This document shows, piece after piece, positions 25,586 through 33,434 of a stretch of 35,117 bases of DNA; position 1 is the stretch's first letter; every line of letters starts with the position of its first letter. The notes under the pieces were generated by a model. The model was given only the letters and a program-made list of their open reading frames with translations, was not told the origin of the DNA and did not search any database. The stretch comes from Bacteroidota bacterium (GTDB taxonomy: Bacteria; Bacteroidota; Ignavibacteria; UBA10030; UBA8401). Location: NCBI GenBank assembly GCA_021796275.1, contig JAJYOI010000032.1:1-35117 (forward strand), in the 5' to 3' direction. A program made the position numbers and the translations under genes.

Positions 25586-28500
25586 TTACACTTCATTCAA
25601 CGTGCGCTGGACAACCCGAAGAATTTCCTGCAGGTTGAAAGGTTTTGTCACCACTCCTTTTACCCCGATGTCAAGAATGGCATTCTTCGAATCCTGATTG
25701 AGATATCCCGTCATAATGATGACCTTTACTTTTTCATCCAGCGTTTTCAACCGCCAGAATAATTCCTCGCCGTCCATATGCGGCATTCCGATATCAGAGA
25801 CCACAAGTGCAATTGTCTGTTTGTGCTTTTGATAGGTCGTCACCGCCTCCAAACCGTTTTCGGCAGTCAGTACATTGTAGCCGGCAGACCGCAGCACTTC
25901 TCCCAACATTTCCCGGATGGATTCTTCGTCATCAACCACAAGAATTGTTTCATTCCCTTGGTGATGGTCTATTTCTGCCGCCGGTAATTTTGCGGTTTCA
26001 ACTTCGGCGTCAGTAATTGCAGGAAAGTACATTGTAAATGCCGTTCCTTTACCGACCGTGCTGGAGACATTGATCCAGCCGTTGTGGTTTTGCACGATAC
26101 CGTACACAATTGCCAAGCCGAGTCCGGTTCCTTTGCCGCGTTGTTTTGTGCTGAAGAACGGTTCAAAGATTCTTTTTTTTGTGTTGATGTCCATGCCGGT
26201 GCCGGTGTCTGTGATTGCCACCGTTACAAAATGAGCCGCATTAAGTTGAACGGGCGCATTCATCGGTAGCTGTTCTTTTGAAAGAAAGTCAACGGTGACA
26301 TTCATGGTTCCGCCTGACGGCATCGCGTCGCGTGCATTGATTGCTAAGTTCAGCAGCACCTGATGCAAATGGGCGCTGTCACCGAGGACGGTATCATTGT
26401 CGGTGCGAAGAGATGTTGTGACAAGGATGGATTTTGGAAAAGAATGTTCGAGCAGCTGCTGTACTTCCTTGACAACTTTTGAAATATGGATCGGCTGCAT
26501 TTCTCCCCGTTCTGAGCGTGCGAAAAGAAGCAGTTGTTTGGCAATTGCCGCTCCGCGCTGTGCCGACGTTGCAATGATATCGGCATAGCGATAAAGCTGC
26601 GGGCGGTCTTTGGACTGGTTCTTTAGCAGTTCAGCGGACGTGAGAATCATTGCCAGCACGTTGTTAAAGTCGTGGGCAATTCCTCCTGCCAATGTTCCGA
26701 TGCTTTCCATTTTCTGACTTTGAAGAAGCTGCTCTTCAAGATTTTTTCTCGGCGTGTCGTCAAAAATGTATCCTTTGATTTCACGAAGAGCGCCCGTTTC
26801 ATCGAACATTCCAATCACATTTTGGATGACGTACACCGGCTTGCCGTCGTTCCGGCGAAGCTCAGTGGAAAGGTATTCCAGTTTTTGTTTTTCACACAAT
26901 GTTGCAATGAGGGAATGATATGCCTCGGGCGTCGGATAAAGCGACGCGAGGTTGAACGGCGCAGCTTTGTCGGAAGTCTCAAATCCGAACATTGTAATGA
27001 ATGCCGGATTGTACGCTTTAATGGTACCATCCGCGCCTGCAATAAAGTCGCCTGTGAGATCGTCTTCGAAAAATCGGCGGTACTGTTCTTCGCTGCGCCG
27101 AAGCGCGAGTTCCGCTTCTTTTCGTAGAGAGATGTTACGTGTGATGACGATGATTTGAGTGCGGCCCTCGACCATGACATTTTTTCGTGAAATCTCCAAA
27201 TCAACCTGCATCCTGTTCTTGTGGAAGATTGTCGCTTCGTAATGTTCTTGCACTCCTTCACCTTCGATGGAACGAAGCCTTCGCGTATTCAGCATCTCAC
27301 GCTGTTCCGGCACGACGATTGAGTAAAAAGAATCGAGCGCCTGCAATTCCTGCAAGGAATAACCGCAGGTGCGGCAGAACGCCTCGTTTGCATAAAGAAT
27401 TTTTTTACCTTCAGCAATAATAAATCCTTCTCCAACATCGCTTTGTGCCTTCAGCAATCCCTCATAAATATCCGTCTGCTGCCGCAGCGCCTTTTCCGCC
27501 TTGTTCCTTTCCGTAATGTCGCGCAGTGTGGCGACAAAGTGCGTGATCGTTCCGGTGCTGTTGAAGATCGGCGCAATAATTTCATCAGCGATAAAGTGTT
27601 CTCCGTTTTTCTTTTTGTTGACAACGCTTCCTTTCCACGTTTTTCCGGCAATGAGTGTGTCCCACATTGTTGTGAAAAATTCCTTTGAATGAATGCCGGA
27701 CCTCAAAATCTGCGGTGTTTGTCCGACTGCTTCCGAACGCGAATAGCCCGTGCTGCTTTCAAAGGCAGGGTTGACATATTCGATAATGCCGTTTCGGTTT
27801 ACGACCATCACAGAATCGCCGGTGTGTTCAATTGCGGAGGAAAGAATGAGTTTCTCTTCGAGGTATTTTTTTTCGATCTGAGCGTTTTTGTTGCGCTGAT
27901 ATATCCGTGTACCGATGAGAATGAATGAAAGCACAAGAACAAAAAACAGTGCAAAATATTTTGCAATTGTTGCCCAATCGTAAAAGAACGTGTTGATCAG
28001 CCACTTATGCTGAAGGTTTTCGACAAGCCCGCCTTTTTCGATTTGATCAAGCGCAGAATTTAATGAGTCAAGATGAGGTGAGAATGATCGCGATACGGGA
28101 AACGAAAGATAATCTTCCGAAAGGAGATGCGGCCCGAAGAGCGACGATGAGATGGTGAATTCACCCGAGTAATGTTTCGAGATCAGAAACTGGCTGTTGA
28201 TATAATCGTTCAGCACAGCGTCAACCGTGCCGTGGTTAAGCGCTTCAAAACTCTCTTCGGTGGAGGCGAACGGCACAATTGTACAGACGATGTTATTTTT
28301 CATCATCAATTCCCGCGCAACCTGCTCGCCTGTGGCATTATGTTTGACGCCGATTCTTTTCCCATCTAAATTTTTGAAATGTGAGACGGGATGTTCCGAG
28401 CGCGAGACGATAACCAGTCCCGTTTTCAGATACGATGTAGAAAAACGGAAATATTTTTTCCGCATGTCGGTTCTGTAAATCGCTCCGATCGCAATATCGG

Positions 28501-28828
28501 CGGAATCCTGCTGCAGCAGCCGGAACATTTCATTGAACGGCACAAGTCTGATAGAGTATGTCCAATTGTTCAGCGCGCAGATAAAATTAAGAAGGTCCAC
28601 ATCGAACCCCTTAATGGTGCTGTCTTTCACAGTGATGAATGGCTCATACGGCGAAGCAACGACACGAAGATGGCGTGAAGAGGAGGTTGTTTCCGACCGG
28701 GCGGCTGTCGGGCGTGCATGAAGAAAGAGGAAAAATGCAGCCGCGACAAAAAGCGTGGGAGAAAAACGGTGAACGATCGTTCGAAAAGCAGTACGCCCCT
28801 CTTTGACTGCATGAAGAGAAAGGCTCAT
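25586..28828 (-). CDS. Hybrid sensor histidine kinase with periplasmic solute-binding domain, three PAS domains and receiver
   Basis: 1080 residues. Signal or first membrane segment about 22-38; bacterial solute-binding family 3 domain about 52-280 (LRVVASPYEPF, GFDVDLLNFICALN, GKRIGVKHNATG), presumably periplasmic; membrane helix about 289-307; PAS domains about 328-445, 455-570 and 578-695; HisKA with phosphoacceptor His719 (GGIAHDFNN); ATPase domain with Asn827/Asn831, DTGTGMD (Asp874) and GKGTGLGLAI; receiver about 960-1078 with Asp1012, Asp966/967 and Lys1062. All catalytic residues are present. It probably senses an amino acid or similar small ligand and feeds a phosphorelay. No partner gene is cotranscribed. 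The ATG at 28828 has no obvious ribosome-binding site. Confidence 0.93.
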   Translation of the reverse strand: MSLSLHAVKEGRTAFRTIVHRFSPTLFVAAAFFLFLHARPTAARSETTSSSRHLRVVASPYEPFITVKDSTIKGFDVDLLNFICALNNWTYSIRLVPFNEMFRLLQQDSADIAIGAIYRTDMRKKYFRFSTSYLKTGLVIVSRSEHPVSHFKNLDGKRIGVKHNATGEQVARELMMKNNIVCTIVPFASTEESFEALNHGTVDAVLNDYINSQFLISKHYSGEFTISSSLFGPHLLSEDYLSFPVSRSFSPHLDSLNSALDQIEKGGLVENLQHKWLINTFFYDWATIAKYFALFFVLVLSFILIGTRIYQRNKNAQIEKKYLEEKLILSSAIEHTGDSVMVVNRNGIIEYVNPAFESSTGYSRSEAVGQTPQILRSGIHSKEFFTTMWDTLIAGKTWKGSVVNKKKNGEHFIADEIIAPIFNSTGTITHFVATLRDITERNKAEKALRQQTDIYEGLLKAQSDVGEGFIIAEGKKILYANEAFCRTCGYSLQELQALDSFYSIVVPEQREMLNTRRLRSIEGEGVQEHYEATIFHKNRMQVDLEISRKNVMVEGRTQIIVITRNISLRKEAELALRRSEEQYRRFFEDDLTGDFIAGADGTIKAYNPAFITMFGFETSDKAAPFNLASLYPTPEAYHSLIATLCEKQKLEYLSTELRRNDGKPVYVIQNVIGMFDETGALREIKGYIFDDTPRKNLEEQLLQSQKMESIGTLAGGIAHDFNNVLAMILTSAELLKNQSKDRPQLYRYADIIATSAQRGAAIAKQLLLFARSERGEMQPIHISKVVKEVQQLLEHSFPKSILVTTSLRTDNDTVLGDSAHLHQVLLNLAINARDAMPSGGTMNVTVDFLSKEQLPMNAPVQLNAAHFVTVAITDTGTGMDINTKKRIFEPFFSTKQRGKGTGLGLAIVYGIVQNHNGWINVSSTVGKGTAFTMYFPAITDAEVETAKLPAAEIDHHQGNETILVVDDEESIREMLGEVLRSAGYNVLTAENGLEAVTTYQKHKQTIALVVSDIGMPHMDGEELFWRLKTLDEKVKVIIMTGYLNQDSKNAILDIGVKGVVTKPFNLQEILRVVQRTLNEV

Positions 28829-29017
28829 AGAGTTGTTGTGATAAGAAGAATGTTTTTTGATGGTTCCGTTTGCGGATGTTAGCAGTGATAAAGATTTTTC
28901 TGGTTGCTTTGTCTGTGTGGGGCGGTCAATCCATTCCGGCTTAATTTTTAGCGGGAAAGATACAAAATTTCAGCGTCGAAACAAATCGTATTGCCTGATA
29001 GTTTTCATGGCCTCTCA

Positions 29018-29046
29018 TTGTGGTTCATAAGTTTTTTTGTTACAAT
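29018..29046 (+). promoter_or_regulatory. Possible promoter in the divergent 326-bp kinase-kinase gap
   Basis: TTGTGG (29018) and TACAAT (29041) are 17 bp apart and would give a leader of about 100 nt for the propeller kinase. The rest of the gap (28829-29154) holds no recognisable gene or repeat; it must also carry the minus-strand kinase promoter, which I could not place. Confidence 0.35.
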
Positions 29047-29154
29047 TCTGATGCTGGAAGACAAACTGAACCGTCTCTGGATTCTCAGCAAGATTCGGGC
29101 GCGAGAGGAAATATAGGATTTCTCAAATCAATGAACGGCTAAGGATAGCTTAAG

Positions 29155-32100
29155 TTGACAACACCGAGCATACGATCTTGTGCGGCTGCCTTTCTGCTCT
29201 GCCTTGCCGTCTCATTTCAACTGAGCACAGCACAAGAGACATTTCCACTCAGGTATATTACAAAACAGTGGGGAATGGATGACGGCCTTCCTCAAAGTTC
29301 CGTTAATGCAGTTATTCAATCAAGCGATGGATACCTCTGGCTTGCCACGTTTGGCGGACTCGCCCGCTTCGATGGCAGATCATTTACCGTGTTTGATCGT
29401 TCCAACGCGCGGGGAATGCATTCCGACCGCATTTTAACAATCAGTGAAGACCGTGACGGTGCCCTTTGGTGCATCACGGAAGATGGTGTGCTGCGATATC
29501 AGCATGGAATCCTTACGACGTTCGATGTTGCCGGCGGGCGCACCGCTTTTTCTCCATTGCTCAGACAAGATGCACAAGGTGCAATATGGCTTATTGCTGA
29601 TGGCAAGCCGTATATCTTCGATAAGAACCGGTTCATGCAGGTTCCGATTCTTTGTGACTCGTCGTTGGCACGCAGAGCGTTAAATAATACTGGCGGAGTC
29701 TGGTTATATGAGGGGAGGAACATATTGCGGACAATCGGTGATTCGGTTGTTATCGTAATGGATTTGACGAAGCTGCTCTCAAATGATATTCAGGCTTTTG
29801 CCGAATACCCTGAACATTCCGGTACATACTGGATTGCAACTGATGGTGATGGAGTCGTGCGGCTCTCTTCAGGCACTGTTAGAAAATACACTGAACGGAA
29901 TGGACTCGCTTCTCTGTTTGCCCGGCAGTTGTTTGTCGATCGCGAAAATCATCTTTGGGTGGTCTGTTTCAACGGCATCAGCAGGTTGGAAAGGGATTCT
30001 TTTGTTCCGTTACGAACTGTCGATGAAAAACTTGAGAAACAATTCAATACGATGACACAAGACCGGGAAGGAAATTATTGGGTTGGCACACCGGCGCACG
30101 GCTTGTACAGGCTGCGGCCGGCGATCATTTCGATGATTGGGCATCATGAAGGCTTGATGGAAGAAAAAATGCTCTCGCTCGTGGCACGTAAGAATGGAAC
30201 ATTCTTGTTCGGAACCAATTGCGGCGGCGTGTATGAATGGAAGAATGGAAAGGCAACATATTCTTCCTTGAATAAACACATGATCAATTTGTGCGTCTGG
30301 TCGCTTTTCGAAGATTCTAAGAGACGTGTATGGGCGGGTTCACGGGTGCTCTATCGTTTTGACGATATTAACCGGAAGGGAGTGTTGTTTGACTCCTCGA
30401 AAGGTTTTACCGGCTTGAATGTGTTTGCGATGATGGAAGATTCGAAAAGAGAAATCTGGATCGGATGCTTCAACGGATTGTATCTGTACAACGGACATCA
30501 ATTCCGTCAGTTTTCTACCGACGACGGCATGTCGGACAACGATGTGCGCGCGCTGTTTGAAGACAGATCAGGCGTTCTATGGATCGGAACGACAAGAGGA
30601 TTGAATAAATTTGATAACGGAAAAATAACTCATGTGCCGCTTGTCTCCGGTCCGGGAGATTCTATACATGTGCTGAGCGATTACATCCGCGCGATCTACC
30701 AGGATGTGGACGGAACACTCTGGTTCGGTTCATACGGTGGCGGATTGATTCGATTGAAAGATGGAAAGTTTTCCTTCATTACGAAAAAAGAAGGACTGTA
30801 TGACAATATTGTTTCGCACATTGTCGAAGACGAGCAGGGGAATTTCTGGATGGGATGCAACCGCGGTATTTTCCGTGCCCCGAAGGCTGAATTGAATGCA
30901 GTGGCGGACGGTACGTTGAAAACGGTACGCTGCTATTCGTACGGCAAGCTGGACGGAATGGAATCAGCGGAAACTAACGGCGGCTTCCAGCCTTCGACAA
31001 TTCAGGATAACACCGGACATATCTACTTCCCGACTGTGAGCGGTGTTGCTGTTGTATCTACTCGCAACGTGCAGCAAAACGATCTTCCTCCTCCGGTGAA
31101 AATCGAAGGACTTATCTCTGGAAATATTTCTCTTCCCGTGAGCGATGCAATAACGCTTCAGTACGACAGTTCAAATCTTGAAATTAATTATGCCGCGCTC
31201 AGCTATGTTGATCCGGCGAAAAACAGTTTCAAGTATATGATGGAAGGATTAGATCAGACATGGGTGGCGGCGGGTTCACGCAGAACGGCGTTCTATTGGA
31301 CAATCCCTCCCGGTACGCGTACGTTCAGAGTGATTGCATCCAACAACGACGGCGTGTGGAATATGACTGGCGCTTCAATCCGTGTGACGATCTTGCCTCC
31401 GTTCTGGATGACATGGTGGTTCCGAACGCTGGTCGTGCTGTTGTTCATTTCACTCGGACCATCTATTTACTACGTACGCGTTGCGGCACTCAAAAAGGAG
31501 GCGCTTGTGAAGGAGCAGTTCGCAGAACAGCTTATCAATTCACAGGAACAGGAGCGGCGACGCATTGCCATGGAACTGCACGACGGAATAGGACAGCAAA
31601 TTTTGGTTGTGAAGAACAGGGCTGAGATGGCATTGAAGACAGTCGCCGACCCCGCACAAACTGAAGAACAACTACGCGAGATTGCGAGAAGCACGATCAG
31701 CGCTATGAACGATGTTCATACCATTTCGCATGACTTGCGTCCGGTTCATCTCGAACAATTCGGATTGACCGACACGCTGACGAATTTGTGCGATCAGGTG
31801 CAGGAATCATCGGGCATTCAGTGGGCAACGCATGTTGACGGCATTGACGGCATCATTCCGCGTGAGAAGGAAATCCATTTCTACAGGATCGTGCAGGAGG
31901 GGATCAACAATATCCTGAAACACTCGTCGGCAACACAGGCATCAATTATGATACGGCGGTCGAATGAAGAAATGACGGCATCGTTGTGGGACAACGGCAA
32001 GGGATTCGATCCGCTCAGGGCTTCCGGTACTGCGGGGATGGGATTGGAAGGAATTCAGGAACGGGCAAAGAGCCTTGGCGGAACATGCGAAATCAAATCA

Positions 32101-32157
32101 CATCCCGGCGGAGGGACAACGGTGAGGGTCATTATTCCAATACAACGCAATGGATAA
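29155..32157 (+). CDS. Two-propeller sensor histidine kinase (NarL/DesK-type)
   Basis: 1000 residues from a TTG at 29155, with AAGGA nine bases upstream and a fitting signal peptide (ending TAQ, residue 27). Residues about 30-640 are two-component-regulator propeller repeats (DGLPQSSVNAVIQSSDGYLWLATFGGLARFDG and about 13 more), predicted as two seven-blade propellers in the periplasm. A Y_Y_Y domain follows (about 655-745), one membrane helix (about 755-773), then a HisKA_3 domain with His809 (AMELHDGIGQQ) and an ATPase domain (Asn918/919, DNGKGFD Asp946). This is the hybrid-less form of the sensors used for glycan sensing in Bacteroidetes; the ligand here is unknown. Its end overlaps the regulator gene by 8 nt (ATGGATAA). 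Confidence 0.93.
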   Translation: MTTPSIRSCAAAFLLCLAVSFQLSTAQETFPLRYITKQWGMDDGLPQSSVNAVIQSSDGYLWLATFGGLARFDGRSFTVFDRSNARGMHSDRILTISEDRDGALWCITEDGVLRYQHGILTTFDVAGGRTAFSPLLRQDAQGAIWLIADGKPYIFDKNRFMQVPILCDSSLARRALNNTGGVWLYEGRNILRTIGDSVVIVMDLTKLLSNDIQAFAEYPEHSGTYWIATDGDGVVRLSSGTVRKYTERNGLASLFARQLFVDRENHLWVVCFNGISRLERDSFVPLRTVDEKLEKQFNTMTQDREGNYWVGTPAHGLYRLRPAIISMIGHHEGLMEEKMLSLVARKNGTFLFGTNCGGVYEWKNGKATYSSLNKHMINLCVWSLFEDSKRRVWAGSRVLYRFDDINRKGVLFDSSKGFTGLNVFAMMEDSKREIWIGCFNGLYLYNGHQFRQFSTDDGMSDNDVRALFEDRSGVLWIGTTRGLNKFDNGKITHVPLVSGPGDSIHVLSDYIRAIYQDVDGTLWFGSYGGGLIRLKDGKFSFITKKEGLYDNIVSHIVEDEQGNFWMGCNRGIFRAPKAELNAVADGTLKTVRCYSYGKLDGMESAETNGGFQPSTIQDNTGHIYFPTVSGVAVVSTRNVQQNDLPPPVKIEGLISGNISLPVSDAITLQYDSSNLEINYAALSYVDPAKNSFKYMMEGLDQTWVAAGSRRTAFYWTIPPGTRTFRVIASNNDGVWNMTGASIRVTILPPFWMTWWFRTLVVLLFISLGPSIYYVRVAALKKEALVKEQFAEQLINSQEQERRRIAMELHDGIGQQILVVKNRAEMALKTVADPAQTEEQLREIARSTISAMNDVHTISHDLRPVHLEQFGLTDTLTNLCDQVQESSGIQWATHVDGIDGIIPREKEIHFYRIVQEGINNILKHSSATQASIMIRRSNEEMTASLWDNGKGFDPLRASGTAGMGLEGIQERAKSLGGTCEIKSHPGGGTTVRVIIPIQRNG

Positions 32158-32800
32158 ACTTCAAACCATACTGATTGCAGACGATCATGCTCTTGTGCGC
32201 AGAGGGCTCCGGCAAGTGCTGGAGCTGAAGCGCTCTTTCCGAGTGATTGAAGCGGAGAATGGGGAAGAAGCATTGCGCGTTATCCGAAAAGAACAGCCGC
32301 AGATTGCGGTGCTCGATATCGAAATGCCGAAGATGACCGGCTTCGACGTTGCGCTCCGCGTGCAGAATGAGAGATTGCCGGTCACGCTTGTCTTTCTCAC
32401 AATGTTCAAAGAGGAACATGTGTTCAATAAAGCGATGGATGTGGGAGTGAAAGGCTACGTTTTGAAAGAGAACACTATTGCTGAAATTCTTCAGTGCCTT
32501 CGCGTCGTGACCGATGGGAAATATTATCTCAGCCCGTCTATCTCAGATTTTTTGGTGAGAAGGAACACCAGACTCGTTACGCCCGCGAGCGACCCGACGG
32601 GAATCAATCTCCTGACGACCGCGGAGCGAAACCTGCTGAAGCTTCTTGCAGAAATGAAAACGAATCAACAGATCGCCGATGCGCTGCACATCAGCATCAA
32701 AACAGTTCACAACCACCGCAACAATATCTGCGATAAGCTCGGACTTCACGGCGCACACGCGTTGATGAAATTCGCCATGGAAAACGCCTCGCTGTTGTAA
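32150..32800 (+). CDS. NarL/FixJ-type response regulator
   Basis: 216 residues. Receiver domain 1-125 with phosphoacceptor Asp56 (AVLDIEMP), acidic pair Asp11/Asp12, the switch Thr in FLTMF and Lys in GYVLKEN. The C-terminal LuxR-type helix-turn-helix (about 150-212) has LTTAERNLLKLLAEMKTNQQ and IADALHISIKTVHNHRNNI. It is almost certainly the partner of the preceding kinase, given the 8-nt coding overlap and matched families (HisKA_3 with NarL). Targets are unknown; the coupled receiver and surface-protein genes just downstream are candidates. Confidence 0.94.
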   Translation: MDKLQTILIADDHALVRRGLRQVLELKRSFRVIEAENGEEALRVIRKEQPQIAVLDIEMPKMTGFDVALRVQNERLPVTLVFLTMFKEEHVFNKAMDVGVKGYVLKENTIAEILQCLRVVTDGKYYLSPSISDFLVRRNTRLVTPASDPTGINLLTTAERNLLKLLAEMKTNQQIADALHISIKTVHNHRNNICDKLGLHGAHALMKFAMENASLL

Positions 32801-32844
32801 CTCGCCCTCTCGTTTTTCAAACCTATTTTTTTGTAAAAAATTGG

Positions 32845-32924
32845 CAGCCGCAGTCTGCGGCGATAAATCCGCAGACTTTACATCTGCGGCGATAAATCCG
32901 CAGGCATGAAGCCTGCGGCTACAG
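32845..32924. repeat. Array of CCGCAG/CTGCGG palindromes
   Basis: Four inverted units overlap. CCGCAG-T-CTGCGG (32848-32860) is followed by CTGCGG-CGATAAAT-CCGCAG twice (32855-32874 and 32884-32903), then CCGCAGGC-ATGAA-GCCTGCGG (32898-32918). The array can fold as alternative hairpins. It fills much of the 271-bp gap after the regulator gene and resembles dispersed intergenic palindromic repeats. It contains no coding frame. Confidence 0.75.
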
Positions 32925-32950
32925 TTTTCGCTATAACCGTTGAAAATTTT

Positions 32951-32970
32951 TATAGGCACTTCTGCCTATA
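32951..32970. repeat. Perfect 8-bp inverted repeat
   Basis: TATAGGCA-CTTC-TGCCTATA, 27 bp after the CCGCAG array. There is no T-run after the stem, so it is not an obvious terminator. It is probably another dispersed palindromic repeat unit. Confidence 0.55.
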
Positions 32971-32990
32971 CGAATGAGTACTTCTCTCCA

Positions 32991-33020
32991 TTGAATTCAC
33001 CCATGGTTGCAGCGTATGTT
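32991..33020 (+). promoter_or_regulatory. Possible promoter of the receiver gene
   Basis: TTGAAT (32991) and TATGTT (33015) are 18 bp apart. Transcription would begin about 33027, immediately before the inverted repeat at 33030. Confidence 0.3.
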
Positions 33021-33029
33021 ACACCACAT

Positions 33030-33055
33030 CGGGAAAGAAAATAATTTCTTTCCCG
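33030..33055. promoter_or_regulatory. Perfect 11-bp inverted repeat upstream of the receiver gene
   Basis: CGGGAAAGAAA and TTTCTTTCCCG are separated by ATAA, ending 16 bp before the ATG at 33072. It could be an operator for a dimeric regulator or a 5'-leader hairpin that limits ribosome access. Which of these applies cannot be told from sequence. Confidence 0.5.
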
Positions 33056-33071
33056 CAACACGAAGCTCCCA

Positions 33072-33434
33072 ATGAAGATCATGATTGTTGATGACCATGC
33101 TGATATGCGGCGGCTCTTGCGAAGAATTGTTTCCGGAGCGCCGGACGGAACGAATGAAATAATTGAATGCTCTGACGGCGATGAAGCGGTGGAGCAATTC
33201 TCGCTTTACGATCCCGACGTTGTGCTCATGGATATTCAATTAAAAACGATGAATGGGTTCGATGCCGCTGAGAAAATCTTGCGCGATGAACCCAATGCCA
33301 AAATTTTTTTTGTGACAAGCTACGATACGCCGGAATTCCGGGCAAGAGCGGCGGTAGTGAAAGCAAAAGGATTTATTTCGAAACAAAATTTATCAGAACT
33401 CAATAAGTTACTTCATTTTAAGGAGCCATTATGA
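33072..33434 (+). CDS. Stand-alone receiver-domain protein
   Basis: 120 residues, a complete CheY-like receiver with no output domain. Asp7/Asp8 acidic pair, phosphoacceptor Asp54 (VLMDIQ), switch Thr82 in FVTSYD and Lys104 in FISKQN are all present. The proline that normally follows the lysine is absent, as in NarL-type receivers. It probably relays phosphate or acts by protein contact; the hybrid kinase and the propeller kinase nearby are candidate donors. The stop overlaps the start of the next gene (ATGA), which ties its synthesis to a secreted surface protein. Confidence 0.9.
   Translation: MKIMIVDDHADMRRLLRRIVSGAPDGTNEIIECSDGDEAVEQFSLYDPDVVLMDIQLKTMNGFDAAEKILRDEPNAKIFFVTSYDTPEFRARAAVVKAKGFISKQNLSELNKLLHFKEPL

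Noticed and set aside
29051-29116. 21-codon frame (ATG 29051 to TAG 29114) in the kinase-kinase gap as a leader peptide
   Set aside because: Short frames of this size are expected by chance; no ribosome-binding site and no hairpin follow it.
32845-32970. Palindromic array as a tRNA or structured RNA gene
   Set aside because: No cloverleaf or conserved tRNA boxes; the structure is explained by duplicated inverted units.
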